A stretch of 64,000 nt of DNA from Candidatus Nanoarchaeia archaeon (GTDB lineage: Archaea; Nanobdellota; Nanobdellia; Woesearchaeales; JANQNE01), in assembly GCA_028279725.1 (NCBI GenBank), contig JANQNE010000010.1, positions 62,001-126,000 on the forward strand, read 5' to 3'. Position numbers and translations under genes: made by a program. Below the pieces are notes generated by a model. It worked only from the letters and a program-made list of their open reading frames with translations. It was not told where the DNA came from and searched no databases. The first letter of the stretch is position 1. The number at the start of each line of letters is the position of its first letter. This document shows positions 44,009 through 51,339 of this stretch, one piece after another.

Positions 44009-44761
44009 TCTTTTATTTAATATATCAAGAACTTCTTTCTTAGTCTTGCTTAGTTTTTTTGATTCTACTTTCTCTGCTCTCACTTTCTTTAGAAGCGCTT
44101 TATAGAGTTTGAATTTTATACTAAAATAGCTGCTATCATGCTCATTCTTCCTTTTCTGCGCAGTCTTCGTATCAACATCTAGATACATCAGTAGGCCTGG
44201 CTTTGGAATTATCCACCTATATAGTTTTGGAAAAAAGCATTGTTTTTTGTAGCTCATATGTACTAATTCATCATAAAACCATCTGTCTGCAACAATAACT
44301 CTGCCCAAAATATAATTTGGGATTATTCTGAAAAAATAGATCCAAAGAACACCAAATAAAAATGCAGCTTGTCTTAATGAAGAACTAAAAAATCCAGAAT
44401 TTTTCCTTAAATTTATCTCCTTGTTCATTTTCTTGGATCTTTTAACAACTAGATTCAATGGAGATGCAGTTGGCAGATGAAGATATTTTACCTTAAACTT
44501 ATTCTTTTTTAGAAAATCGACAACATTCTTTGCCTGAGTACTTTTCCCGGAACCATCCAGCCCGATAAATGAGATTATTTTTGGAGTTCTAAAGAATCTA
44601 AAACCTCCATCCTTTCCTTTCAGTCTTCTTTTTACTTTTCTTCTAACTCCTAATATGTCATAAGCGCATACACAAAGCCTTTTCCCGAATACTGGCTTTG
44701 TAAACCATTCACAAAATAGGTAACACATCCATTTCTTCCACCAAGGACTTTTAACTGCCAT
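43985..44761 (-). CDS. Thymidylate-kinase-like P-loop kinase in the glycan island
   Basis: A 258-aa P-loop kinase. Walker A is FIGLDGSGKST (about 65-75), then AKNVVDFLKKNKFKVKYLHLP, a DR(W/Y)-type motif in VIVADRWFYDE (the DRY/DRF site of dTMP kinases) and a LID-like segment. An unusual N-terminal extension of about 60 residues contains WWKKWMCYLFCEWF and further cysteines. Two hydrophobic stretches (about 118-150) could dip into the membrane. True dTMP kinases are shorter. Proteins like this recur in polysaccharide clusters, where the substrate is unclear; a lipid or sugar kinase role is possible. It overlaps the GT4 gene upstream by 11 bp. Confidence 0.75.
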   Translation of the reverse strand: MAVKSPWWKKWMCYLFCEWFTKPVFGKRLCVCAYDILGVRRKVKRRLKGKDGGFRFFRTPKIISFIGLDGSGKSTQAKNVVDFLKKNKFKVKYLHLPTASPLNLVVKRSKKMNKEINLRKNSGFFSSSLRQAAFLFGVLWIYFFRIIPNYILGRVIVADRWFYDELVHMSYKKQCFFPKLYRWIIPKPGLLMYLDVDTKTAQKRKNEHDSSYFSIKFKLYKALLKKVRAEKVESKKLSKTKKEVLDILNKRLEYAFDK

Positions 44762-45884
44762 TTACTAGTCTCCTGTATATTTTAATAAATTCTTTTGCAA
44801 TAACTCCAACATCAAAATTTCTTGATTTTTTATATGCATTATCAGTTAATCTCTTTGCTAGACTTTTATCGCTCAAAACTATGCTGATTTTTTCAGCAAT
44901 TTCTTTGATATCACCAGGTCTTGTCATCAAGACATCTTTCCCAGGTTCAACAATTTCCCTTAATTCAGGAAGATTACTGGTGACTACAGGTGTTTTACAA
45001 GCCATAGCCTCCAACAGACATGAAGGATTCCCTTCAGTCGCAACCAGGTTCTTATAAGGTAAAGCAACAACATCAGCCATATTTACATACTCAACTACAT
45101 TTATATCTTTTTTTATTAATTTAGCGTTTTTAATCTGTTCTATCTCTTTAAAAATATGTTCATACTTTCTAAGAACATTTAGCTTCCTTGGAGCTATTAT
45201 AAAAAAGACATTTGGAACTTTTTTACTGATAAAAGGGATGGCTTTTATAAGGTATTTAAGACCTTTTTCTTCCCATATCCCTCCATAATAGAAAACAATC
45301 TTCTCACCACCATACTCATATTTCTTTTTTATATTTTCTTTATTTAAAGGAACGAATCTCTTCAAGTCTATATTGGATCTTATTACCTTTATCTTGCTTT
45401 TTTTAACTCCTTCATTCTTCAATCTCTCAGCAAATATTTTTGTAGGAACAGTAACAACATCATTAAAGTTCAATACACAATAAAACTGCTTTCCAATAAC
45501 ACTCCTTGAATAAGATTTCATAGTGTGTATTGTCTTAACATCCTTCAAGATGATCTTGGCCATAAGATTCTTAAGGGACAATACAGGAGCAGCGCTGAAA
45601 TTATGTATGATATCGAACTTAATTTTTAGCCTTCTTTCCAAATCCCTTATGGTTAAAGAAGGAGAAATCAATCTGTTTATCTTAAGAAAATTGTAAGTTG
45701 GATTTGTTCTATAAACAGGAACACCCTCAATCTTTTCATACTTAAGAAGTCCTTTCTCACTATTGCAGATTACGACAACTTTATTTCCTAGTTTAATAAG
45801 CCTTTTTGCAAGATCTATTATTGTCAGATAAGTAGCTTCCTTCCAATTCTTAAAAGTAATCTCCGAGATCAACGCAATATTCAT
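44751..45884 (-). CDS. GT4 family glycosyltransferase
   Basis: A 377-aa GT-B-fold enzyme. The acceptor-side N-domain starts MNIALISEITFKNWKEATYLTIIDLAKRL, and the donor-side domain has KIVFYYGGIWEEKGLKYLIKAIP, VVALPYKNLVATEGNPSCLLEAMACKTPVVTSNLPELREIV with the EX7E region. A TATA-like TTTATAAAT upstream on the minus strand (about 45911-45919) suggests that transcription restarts here after mtnA. Sugar specificity unknown. Confidence 0.9.
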   Translation of the reverse strand: MNIALISEITFKNWKEATYLTIIDLAKRLIKLGNKVVVICNSEKGLLKYEKIEGVPVYRTNPTYNFLKINRLISPSLTIRDLERRLKIKFDIIHNFSAAPVLSLKNLMAKIILKDVKTIHTMKSYSRSVIGKQFYCVLNFNDVVTVPTKIFAERLKNEGVKKSKIKVIRSNIDLKRFVPLNKENIKKKYEYGGEKIVFYYGGIWEEKGLKYLIKAIPFISKKVPNVFFIIAPRKLNVLRKYEHIFKEIEQIKNAKLIKKDINVVEYVNMADVVALPYKNLVATEGNPSCLLEAMACKTPVVTSNLPELREIVEPGKDVLMTRPGDIKEIAEKISIVLSDKSLAKRLTDNAYKKSRNFDVGVIAKEFIKIYRRLVNGS

Positions 45885-45939
45885 TTTAATATACTCAACA
45901 GAAACAGTTCTTTATAAATATTTGTCATTGTCCTCCCAA

Positions 45940-47034
45940 CTATTTATGTTCAGGATAATGTTCTAGTACATCCTTTTCTTCAGCCTTCATTATGCCTCTT
46001 TCTGTAATCAATCCCGTGATAAGCCTAGAAGGAGTAACATCAAAAGCAAAGTTAGTTGCAGGGCTGTCTTTTGGTGTCAAAAGGACCTTTTTTATCTCAC
46101 CATCATGAAGGCCTTGTATATATTTTACTTCTTCCTCTCCTCTCTGTTCTATAGGAATCTCCTTCACACCATCTCTTATCTTCCAGTCAAAAGTAGAAGA
46201 AGGTAATGCCACATAAAAAGGAACATTATTGTCTTTTGCAGCTAATGCTTTAAGGTATGTTCCTATCTTATTTGCAACATCTCCAGTATATGTTGTCCTG
46301 TCTGTTCCGACTATCACCATATCGACTAGACCATGCTGCATCAGATGTCCACCGACATTATCTGGAATGACTGTGTGAGGGACGCCATGCCCGTTCAGCT
46401 CCCATGCTGTCAGCCTTGCTCCCTGGTTTCTTGGTCTGGTCTCATCAACCCAGACATGAACTTTTATCCCCTTCTCAAATGCAGCATATATGGGAGCAGT
46501 AGCAGATCCATAATCTACAAAAGCCAGCCATCCAGCATTGCAGTGTGTAAGTATATTGACAGGCTCACCATTCTTCTTTTTGCTTATTTCTTCTATTATC
46601 TTTAGTCCATATTCACCTAGTCTTTTACAGTATTCAGCATCTTCATCAGCTATCTCGTTTGCAGTCTTCAAAGCAACATTTATCCTCTCTTCATTAGAGT
46701 CTGCTTTTTTTATCTTATCAAGCTGCCTTTCAACAGCCCAGGCAAGATTTACTGCAGTAGGTCTTGTAGCTTTTAGCTTTTCACCTGTTTCCTTCAAGAA
46801 ATCATCCTCTGTTGATTCTAAAGCTGCGATATACATGCCATAGCCTGCAGTTGCCCCTATCAGGCCAGCACCCCTTACATGCATATCTCTTATCGCAGTT
46901 GCAACATCATCTACAGTAGTAAGATCTTCTATAACAAACTTATGAGGTAATGGCCTTTGATCGATAATCTGGATTACTTTATCATCTCCTTCTTTAACCC
47001 AGATAGTCCTGTAATGTTTGCCATCTATATTCAT
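45940..47034 (-). CDS. mtnA: MtnA-like sugar-1-phosphate isomerase (methylthioribose-1-phosphate isomerase family)
   Basis: A 364-aa member of the eIF2B-like isomerase superfamily. MtnA marks are clear: YRTIWVKEGDDKVIQIIDQRPLP at the N-terminus, AIRDMHVRGAGLIG, TAVNLAWAVERQ, and the catalytic Cys in NILTHCNAGWLA (about 177). Then come VWVDETRPRNQGARLTAWEL, the catalytic Asp in VGTDRTTYTGDVANKIGT (about 256), and PFYVALPSSTFDW with IPIEQR. The family converts methylthioribose-1-P, or deoxyribose-1-P analogues, to the ketose-1-P. The usual RGAPAIG loop reads RGAGLIG here, so the substrate may differ. GGTG precedes the ATG. It lies 13 bp after the RuBisCO-like gene and is co-transcribed with it. 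Confidence 0.85.
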   Translation of the reverse strand: MNIDGKHYRTIWVKEGDDKVIQIIDQRPLPHKFVIEDLTTVDDVATAIRDMHVRGAGLIGATAGYGMYIAALESTEDDFLKETGEKLKATRPTAVNLAWAVERQLDKIKKADSNEERINVALKTANEIADEDAEYCKRLGEYGLKIIEEISKKKNGEPVNILTHCNAGWLAFVDYGSATAPIYAAFEKGIKVHVWVDETRPRNQGARLTAWELNGHGVPHTVIPDNVGGHLMQHGLVDMVIVGTDRTTYTGDVANKIGTYLKALAAKDNNVPFYVALPSSTFDWKIRDGVKEIPIEQRGEEEVKYIQGLHDGEIKKVLLTPKDSPATNFAFDVTPSRLITGLITERGIMKAEEKDVLEHYPEHK

Positions 47035-47047
47035 GATTTACACCAAA

Positions 47048-48373
47048 TTAATCAAAATGAGTTCCGAAGTATTCTATTGCTTTCTTCAGTTCAGGATGTT
47101 TTTTAGCATACTCCTTTATATCAATTCCATCCTTATAAGCTTCCCATGCCTGGATTATGCTCTTGGTTCCTGCTTCAGGCCCATCAGGATGCGAATAGAT
47201 ACCATGTCCGACTATATATCCTACATTTGAAGTTCCAGCAGCATCAAGTATCCTTGCCATATTATCAGCCCTATTCCCCCCACCTAAGAAAGGCATACTT
47301 TGTTTAAGGTTCCCTAAAGGTTCCTGACAGCTTTTTATTTCATTGTCTATATCTGTTGGATACTCCATCAATACTGATTTTGGAGAAGGTATGACTAAAT
47401 TATCTATACCTGCCATCCTATGCAGTTTTGCCAGCAGCTTATGGCTAACTCCATGGAAAGGGACTTTTGCATTGCATCCAGTAAGATCAAAATGAGAACA
47501 GACCGGAACATCAGAAAAATCAGTTACCATCCTTGCTGCAGAAAGTCCTATTGCCATAGCATTGACCATTATACTCTCAGCTCCAGCAGCAATTGCCATA
47601 CTGTAATTTCTTTTTAGCTTAGATACATCCGAAGTTATATTAACTTGATATATTGTCCTTTTTCCAGTCTCTTTTTCTGCCTTATCTAATCCTTTAATAA
47701 CAGCTCTTACTCTTTGTATAAGACGAGAATCAGGAATATCTGACAAAAGCTCATCATCTTTTACAACATCCGCACCGCCCAGCGCACTCTTGTAAGCAAG
47801 ATCAGCAAACATATCTGAAGGACAAAGGCTAGGTTTTATAACTCCTATCACTATAGGTCTTACTTCTTTGATGCCCAATAGATGCCTCAATCCTTCTGGT
47901 CCGCTTCTAGGACCTCTGAATGTATCAAGATATGGTTTTGGAAACTCAATATCTTCCAGTTTTATAGAATTGAATTGATCAAGGTAATGTATCTCTCCTG
48001 CAGCTGCAGTAAGGAGTGCTGGGATACTTTCTCCAAAATTTCTAACAGGTATTGCAATCTTTGTCATAACTCTAGTGTATTTGTCAGACTTCATATCTGG
48101 ACTGACTAGAGGAAGATCTGGAGTATCCGATTCTTCGATAGACTCATAACTAAGAAGTTTTGCACCAAACCTGTCTGTGATTTCTTTGGTTTCACCTTCA
48201 ACAGCTCCCACATCGCCCCAACCGGCACTAGATGTACTCTGAGATTTACAGAGCTGTATTGCAGCCTCTTTGATATCTTTAAGATGTGTTTGAAACTTAT
48301 AAATACATGTGATATATTCTTCTGGATTGTCTACGCCTTCTAAAGCCACAAAACGTTCATCATATTCACTCAT
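47048..48373 (-). CDS. RuBisCO-like protein with form-IV-type active site (not a carboxylase)
   Basis: A 441-aa RuBisCO-fold protein. Conserved enolisation residues are present: the Lys of VIKPSL, and the carbamylation motif GGADVVKDDE (K, D, D/E). Carboxylase residues are altered: SSAGW replaces STGTW, GEIH replaces GNIF (Asn to Glu), SHFDLTG replaces HRAGH, loop 6 reads IPSPKSV instead of GTxGxGKLEG, and GHGIYSHPDG replaces GGGxxGHPDG. As I recall, the PSP loop is shared with Bacillus MtnW, the diketo-methylthiopentyl-1-P enolase. With mtnA downstream, a tautomerase or isomerase acting on the MtnA product is inferred. The ATG at 48373 is chosen for its GGGGGTG site; the upstream ATG is too close to it. 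Confidence 0.85.
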   Translation of the reverse strand: MSEYDERFVALEGVDNPEEYITCIYKFQTHLKDIKEAAIQLCKSQSTSSAGWGDVGAVEGETKEITDRFGAKLLSYESIEESDTPDLPLVSPDMKSDKYTRVMTKIAIPVRNFGESIPALLTAAAGEIHYLDQFNSIKLEDIEFPKPYLDTFRGPRSGPEGLRHLLGIKEVRPIVIGVIKPSLCPSDMFADLAYKSALGGADVVKDDELLSDIPDSRLIQRVRAVIKGLDKAEKETGKRTIYQVNITSDVSKLKRNYSMAIAAGAESIMVNAMAIGLSAARMVTDFSDVPVCSHFDLTGCNAKVPFHGVSHKLLAKLHRMAGIDNLVIPSPKSVLMEYPTDIDNEIKSCQEPLGNLKQSMPFLGGGNRADNMARILDAAGTSNVGYIVGHGIYSHPDGPEAGTKSIIQAWEAYKDGIDIKEYAKKHPELKKAIEYFGTHFD

Positions 48374-48417
48374 TATCATACACCCCCTGGTTATAACTAA
48401 AATAGGTTACGGAATTA

Positions 48418-48426
48418 TTTATAAAT
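48418..48426 (-). promoter_or_regulatory. TATA box of the RuBisCO-like/mtnA transcript
   Basis: The near-symmetric TTTATAAAT predicts a start near 48395 on the minus strand and a leader of about 22 nt containing the GGGGGTG ribosome site. The two genes can therefore be expressed apart from the kinase upstream. Confidence 0.5.
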
Positions 48427-48435
48427 CTATCGCTA

Positions 48436-49470
48436 TTATTTATATATAGACCTACCATTAAATATAAAATCAACTGCAGTCTTTCTTAACTCATCCACTC
48501 TGGATTCAGGTATATGGGGTTCTAAAGGGACTGCATCAATCCTATTGAGGATACCCATCCCAACAAAGAAAGAAATATTGTTCTTTGTAAATTGGACGAA
48601 TTCTTTATCAGCACCTTCTTTATCTAGATAAGAGAGATAAGCCTTTACAAATCCATCCATGAGCGAATCTAGCTCCTTCTGATAGTCCTCTCTGATTATC
48701 TTTATCACATATATGTTAGAGACAAAGAAACCGACATCATAAGAGGCCATTCCGTCACCCATAAACTCAAAATCACAAAGCCCCATCCCTTTAAATCCAG
48801 GCCAGATGAATATGTGCTTCGGAGACAGGTCTGCATTGATTAGGCAGAAAAATTTCTTATTTTCTTCATATAGCTCCTCAGACTTTTTCCTTATTATTTC
48901 TTTTTGCTCTTCATTTAGTTTTTCACAAGAAAAATATGTCCTAAAATCATAGAATCTCTTATTTACTTCTGCTTCATCCTTGACACGTTCTTTATAGTCT
49001 CCATTTCTTAAGGTTCTTACATGCAGCTGTGCAGTCATATTTGCGACAATGTCTAAGATATCGCTTGTTTTTTTAAGGTCAAAATCAGATAATAGCAGCT
49101 CTTTCAATATAGTTCCTTTTTTAGAGATGTCTTCCATTATCAGAACTTTTCCTTTTTCATCGGAGTGAAATATCTCAGGGACGCAGATTGCAACATCATC
49201 ATCGAATATATCTTTCATATATCTTATAGATCCAGACTCTCTTTCAAACCTATAAGGAGAGATTCCTATCTTATCTATCGCTTCAGTGGGCTTCCTCGGG
49301 CTATCACTGTAGAATTTTAGGAAATACAGATTATCTTTGGTTATGATTTCATACACATAGTTTATATTGCCAATATCGACAAGATGGACATCTGTATTTT
49401 GACCAGGAAAAAGATTTTTTTCCTTTATATATTCTCTTACACTTTCCACATTAATTAGCTGATTCATCAT
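48436..49470 (-). CDS. mtnK: MtnK-like sugar kinase (APH/methylthioribose kinase family)
   Basis: A 344-aa kinase of the aminoglycoside/choline kinase superfamily that matches 5-methylthioribose kinase in order and wording of motifs. These are KNLFPGQ near residue 20, a glycine loop VDIGNINYVYEI (about 32-43), the ATP-site Lys in YFLKFYS, VPEIFHSDEKGKVLIMEDIS, the catalytic Asp in INADLSPKHIF (usually HGDL), the metal site LCDFEFMGDG, and YDVGFFVSNIY. It would phosphorylate C1 of a ribose-like sugar, the substrate form for MtnA. An upstream TTG is in frame; ATG 49470 is preferred. It overlaps the nucleotidyltransferase gene by about 20 bp, so a LicA-like role serving that enzyme is an alternative. 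Confidence 0.75.
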   Translation of the reverse strand: MMNQLINVESVREYIKEKNLFPGQNTDVHLVDIGNINYVYEIITKDNLYFLKFYSDSPRKPTEAIDKIGISPYRFERESGSIRYMKDIFDDDVAICVPEIFHSDEKGKVLIMEDISKKGTILKELLLSDFDLKKTSDILDIVANMTAQLHVRTLRNGDYKERVKDEAEVNKRFYDFRTYFSCEKLNEEQKEIIRKKSEELYEENKKFFCLINADLSPKHIFIWPGFKGMGLCDFEFMGDGMASYDVGFFVSNIYVIKIIREDYQKELDSLMDGFVKAYLSYLDKEGADKEFVQFTKNNISFFVGMGILNRIDAVPLEPHIPESRVDELRKTAVDFIFNGRSIYK

Positions 49471-50167
49471 CAAATTCCTTTACTATGGATTTAGACTCTT
49501 CTAAATCTTCTTTTGTGTCAACCTCCACACCTTTATGGAAGAAATAAGGAGTAAACTCAACTCCATCCCTTATCATTATATTCAGAGCATCTATCAGACG
49601 ATGCTTCTTTTTCCCATCCTCTAGAATATTTTTGACAACCTCAAACAACCTTTTTGATGGCTCAGAACTGAACTTGATTATCATTCCAAATTCTCCAACA
49701 GCCTCCTCACAAGGTATGTTTTCCTCCATCTTATGGATCTTTCCATTATTGACTACAACTTTTACATCCTCCTCACAACATTTCTTTTTCTTGACAGCAA
49801 CTACAACATCTCCTTTTGTACCAAGGAATTCTGGAAATATTTTAGGATTAAATAGGACATCCCCTGTAGACAATACAAATTCTTCTCCAAATACACTTTC
49901 TTTTGCATACCAGAGTGAACGAAGTATTCCTTCAGAACTAAACAAAGGGTTATCTAGATACTCAGCATCACCCTTTATTTCTTTGATTATATCTTCTTTT
50001 TTATGTCCTACAACTATGTATATGTCATTAACTCCATTAGACTTAAACGAATCAACAATTCTCCTTATGATGGACTTTCCATTTATTTCTAGAGCACATT
50101 TATTCTTAGAATAAGTAATCTCTTTTAGCCTCGTCCCCCTACCAGCAGCAAGAATAACTGATTTCAT
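49451..50167 (-). CDS. Nucleotidyltransferase (cytidylyltransferase-like, LicC/IPCT type)
   Basis: A 238-aa GT-A-like NTP transferase: VILAAGRGTRLKEITYSKNKCALEINGKSIIRRIVDSF at the N-terminus, a SEGILRSLWYAKESV segment and LSTGDVLFNP as the metal-binding Asp region. The short length and the SxNKCALEINGK wording resemble cytidylyltransferases for phosphocholine or inositol-phosphate more than sugar-1-P thymidylyltransferases. The gene is followed by the APH-type kinase (overlap) and preceded, 1 bp away, by a CDP-alcohol phosphatidyltransferase. Together these would suit a kinase, CTP-activation and CDP-alcohol transfer route. The alcohol is unknown. Confidence 0.8.
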   Translation of the reverse strand: MKSVILAAGRGTRLKEITYSKNKCALEINGKSIIRRIVDSFKSNGVNDIYIVVGHKKEDIIKEIKGDAEYLDNPLFSSEGILRSLWYAKESVFGEEFVLSTGDVLFNPKIFPEFLGTKGDVVVAVKKKKCCEEDVKVVVNNGKIHKMEENIPCEEAVGEFGMIIKFSSEPSKRLFEVVKNILEDGKKKHRLIDALNIMIRDGVEFTPYFFHKGVEVDTKEDLEESKSIVKEFDDESAN

Positions 50168-50168
50168 C

Positions 50169-50816
50169 TTAACCCTTGTGTTTTTTTAGATATCTATATT
50201 GGAAAAATACCATTGCTAAAAAATAACCAATATACCCTATGGCAAAGAAATATAATGTGAATTCTGGAACTCCTGCAAATGTAGTTATTATCAATATAGG
50301 AGGAATCAATGTAACTCCAAAAATCCGCATATACCATTTCTTGTTTTTGATCATCTTAACTTTCTTTTCACTTCTCGAGGCAATTGAGTAAAAACCATGG
50401 CTCAATATAACGCTCAAGGAGTAAAATCCCAACAGAACAGAACCAGAAACAATAGTCCAAAAATTGTTGAAAGTGAATATCGATACTATAAAAAATATGA
50501 CATATCCAGGATAACCTGTAACTTTGTCATACCATTCTCCCAAACCGCTAGAAATCCCCTTGATTCTGGCAATCTTTCCATCTAGTGCATCAAAAAAATG
50601 ATGCAGCATCAGAAAACCAGCTGCAAAGAAAAATCTGTGATATAGAAGTGAACCTGCAGCAAGAAGAGAGAGTAAAAAAGCAAATACAGATATCCTATTT
50701 GGAGTGATCCAGCTAAACCTGGATAAAAAGATAGCAGTTGGGACGGTAAATGGATTATAGAAACTTCCTATCAACTCCTGTTTTCCTCTTGGAACAAGAT
50801 TTTTTGGTATTTTCAC
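50169..50816 (-). CDS. CDP-alcohol phosphatidyltransferase family protein with altered motif
   Basis: A 215-aa membrane protein with about six TM segments. The family motif D-x2-DG-x2-AR-x8-G-x3-D-x3-D is present as DALDGKIARIKG...GEWYDKVTG (about 68-92). The first three aspartates are kept, but the fourth, thought to be the catalytic base in this family, is glycine. Archaeal members make archaetidylinositol, archaetidylserine or di-inositol phosphate. The change may mean altered chemistry or loss of activity. It forms a tight operon with the cytidylyltransferase-like gene and the kinase. Confidence 0.82.
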   Translation of the reverse strand: MKIPKNLVPRGKQELIGSFYNPFTVPTAIFLSRFSWITPNRISVFAFLLSLLAAGSLLYHRFFFAAGFLMLHHFFDALDGKIARIKGISSGLGEWYDKVTGYPGYVIFFIVSIFTFNNFWTIVSGSVLLGFYSLSVILSHGFYSIASRSEKKVKMIKNKKWYMRIFGVTLIPPILIITTFAGVPEFTLYFFAIGYIGYFLAMVFFQYRYLKKHKG

Positions 50817-50828
50817 GATAATGACCTC

Positions 50829-51338
50829 TTACTTCACTAAAACGACTCTAAGATTCAATGGTTGAAACATCCTAAGGAAAGAATTTTCATAAACATTCGG
50901 AAATAATTTAGCAAACCATCCGATAAAGAACCTCCAGAAAGCATACCTTGCAAACTCAAATTTTTTGGATATCTTCTCAAATCCAAAATCAAAATAATAG
51001 TTTCTCTGGTTTCCTTTGACAAAATAATCAAATGTGTTGTACGCAAAAAAGTTCTTATGGGTTGGATCTGCATATGCACTTGATTCTAGAAAATGAGGCA
51101 CTTTTATCCTCAATATTCCTCCTTTTTTCAGGATTCTGTGCAGCTCCTTCAAGACTTTTGGCATATCATTGACATGTTCCAGTATGTCATATGCCATTAT
51201 CTCATCAAAATAATCATCTTTGAAAGGCAGTTTTTTATTTACATCACACACAACATCAACACCTTCTAATTTAACCAGATCTAGATTAACATAACCTTCC
51301 CTTATATCTTTCCCGCAACCGAGGTTTAATTTCTTCAT
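50829..51338 (-). CDS. Class I SAM-dependent methyltransferase
   Basis: A 169-aa methyltransferase: KLNLGCGKDIREGYVNLD (motif I), FDEIMAYDILEHVND, VLKELHRILKKGGILRIKVPH (motif around strand 5). This short type (Methyltransf_11-like) is common in surface-polysaccharide clusters. It lies between a GT4 gene (1 bp away) and the CDP-alcohol transferase, so the substrate is probably a sugar or lipid-linked glycan. The C-terminal part is aromatic-rich (YYFDFGFEKISKKFEFARYAFWRFF). Confidence 0.87.
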   Translation of the reverse strand: MKKLNLGCGKDIREGYVNLDLVKLEGVDVVCDVNKKLPFKDDYFDEIMAYDILEHVNDMPKVLKELHRILKKGGILRIKVPHFLESSAYADPTHKNFFAYNTFDYFVKGNQRNYYFDFGFEKISKKFEFARYAFWRFFIGWFAKLFPNVYENSFLRMFQPLNLRVVLVK

Positions 51339-51339
51339 T

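Noticed and set aside
47048-48373. Active form III RuBisCO of the AMP pathway, with 45940-47034 as ribose-1,5-bisphosphate isomerase
   Set aside because: Several carboxylase residues are replaced, and the neighbour has MtnA wording (IDQR.LP, HCNAG, DETRP..QGARLTAWEL) rather than that of archaeal R15P isomerases. A tree would settle it.
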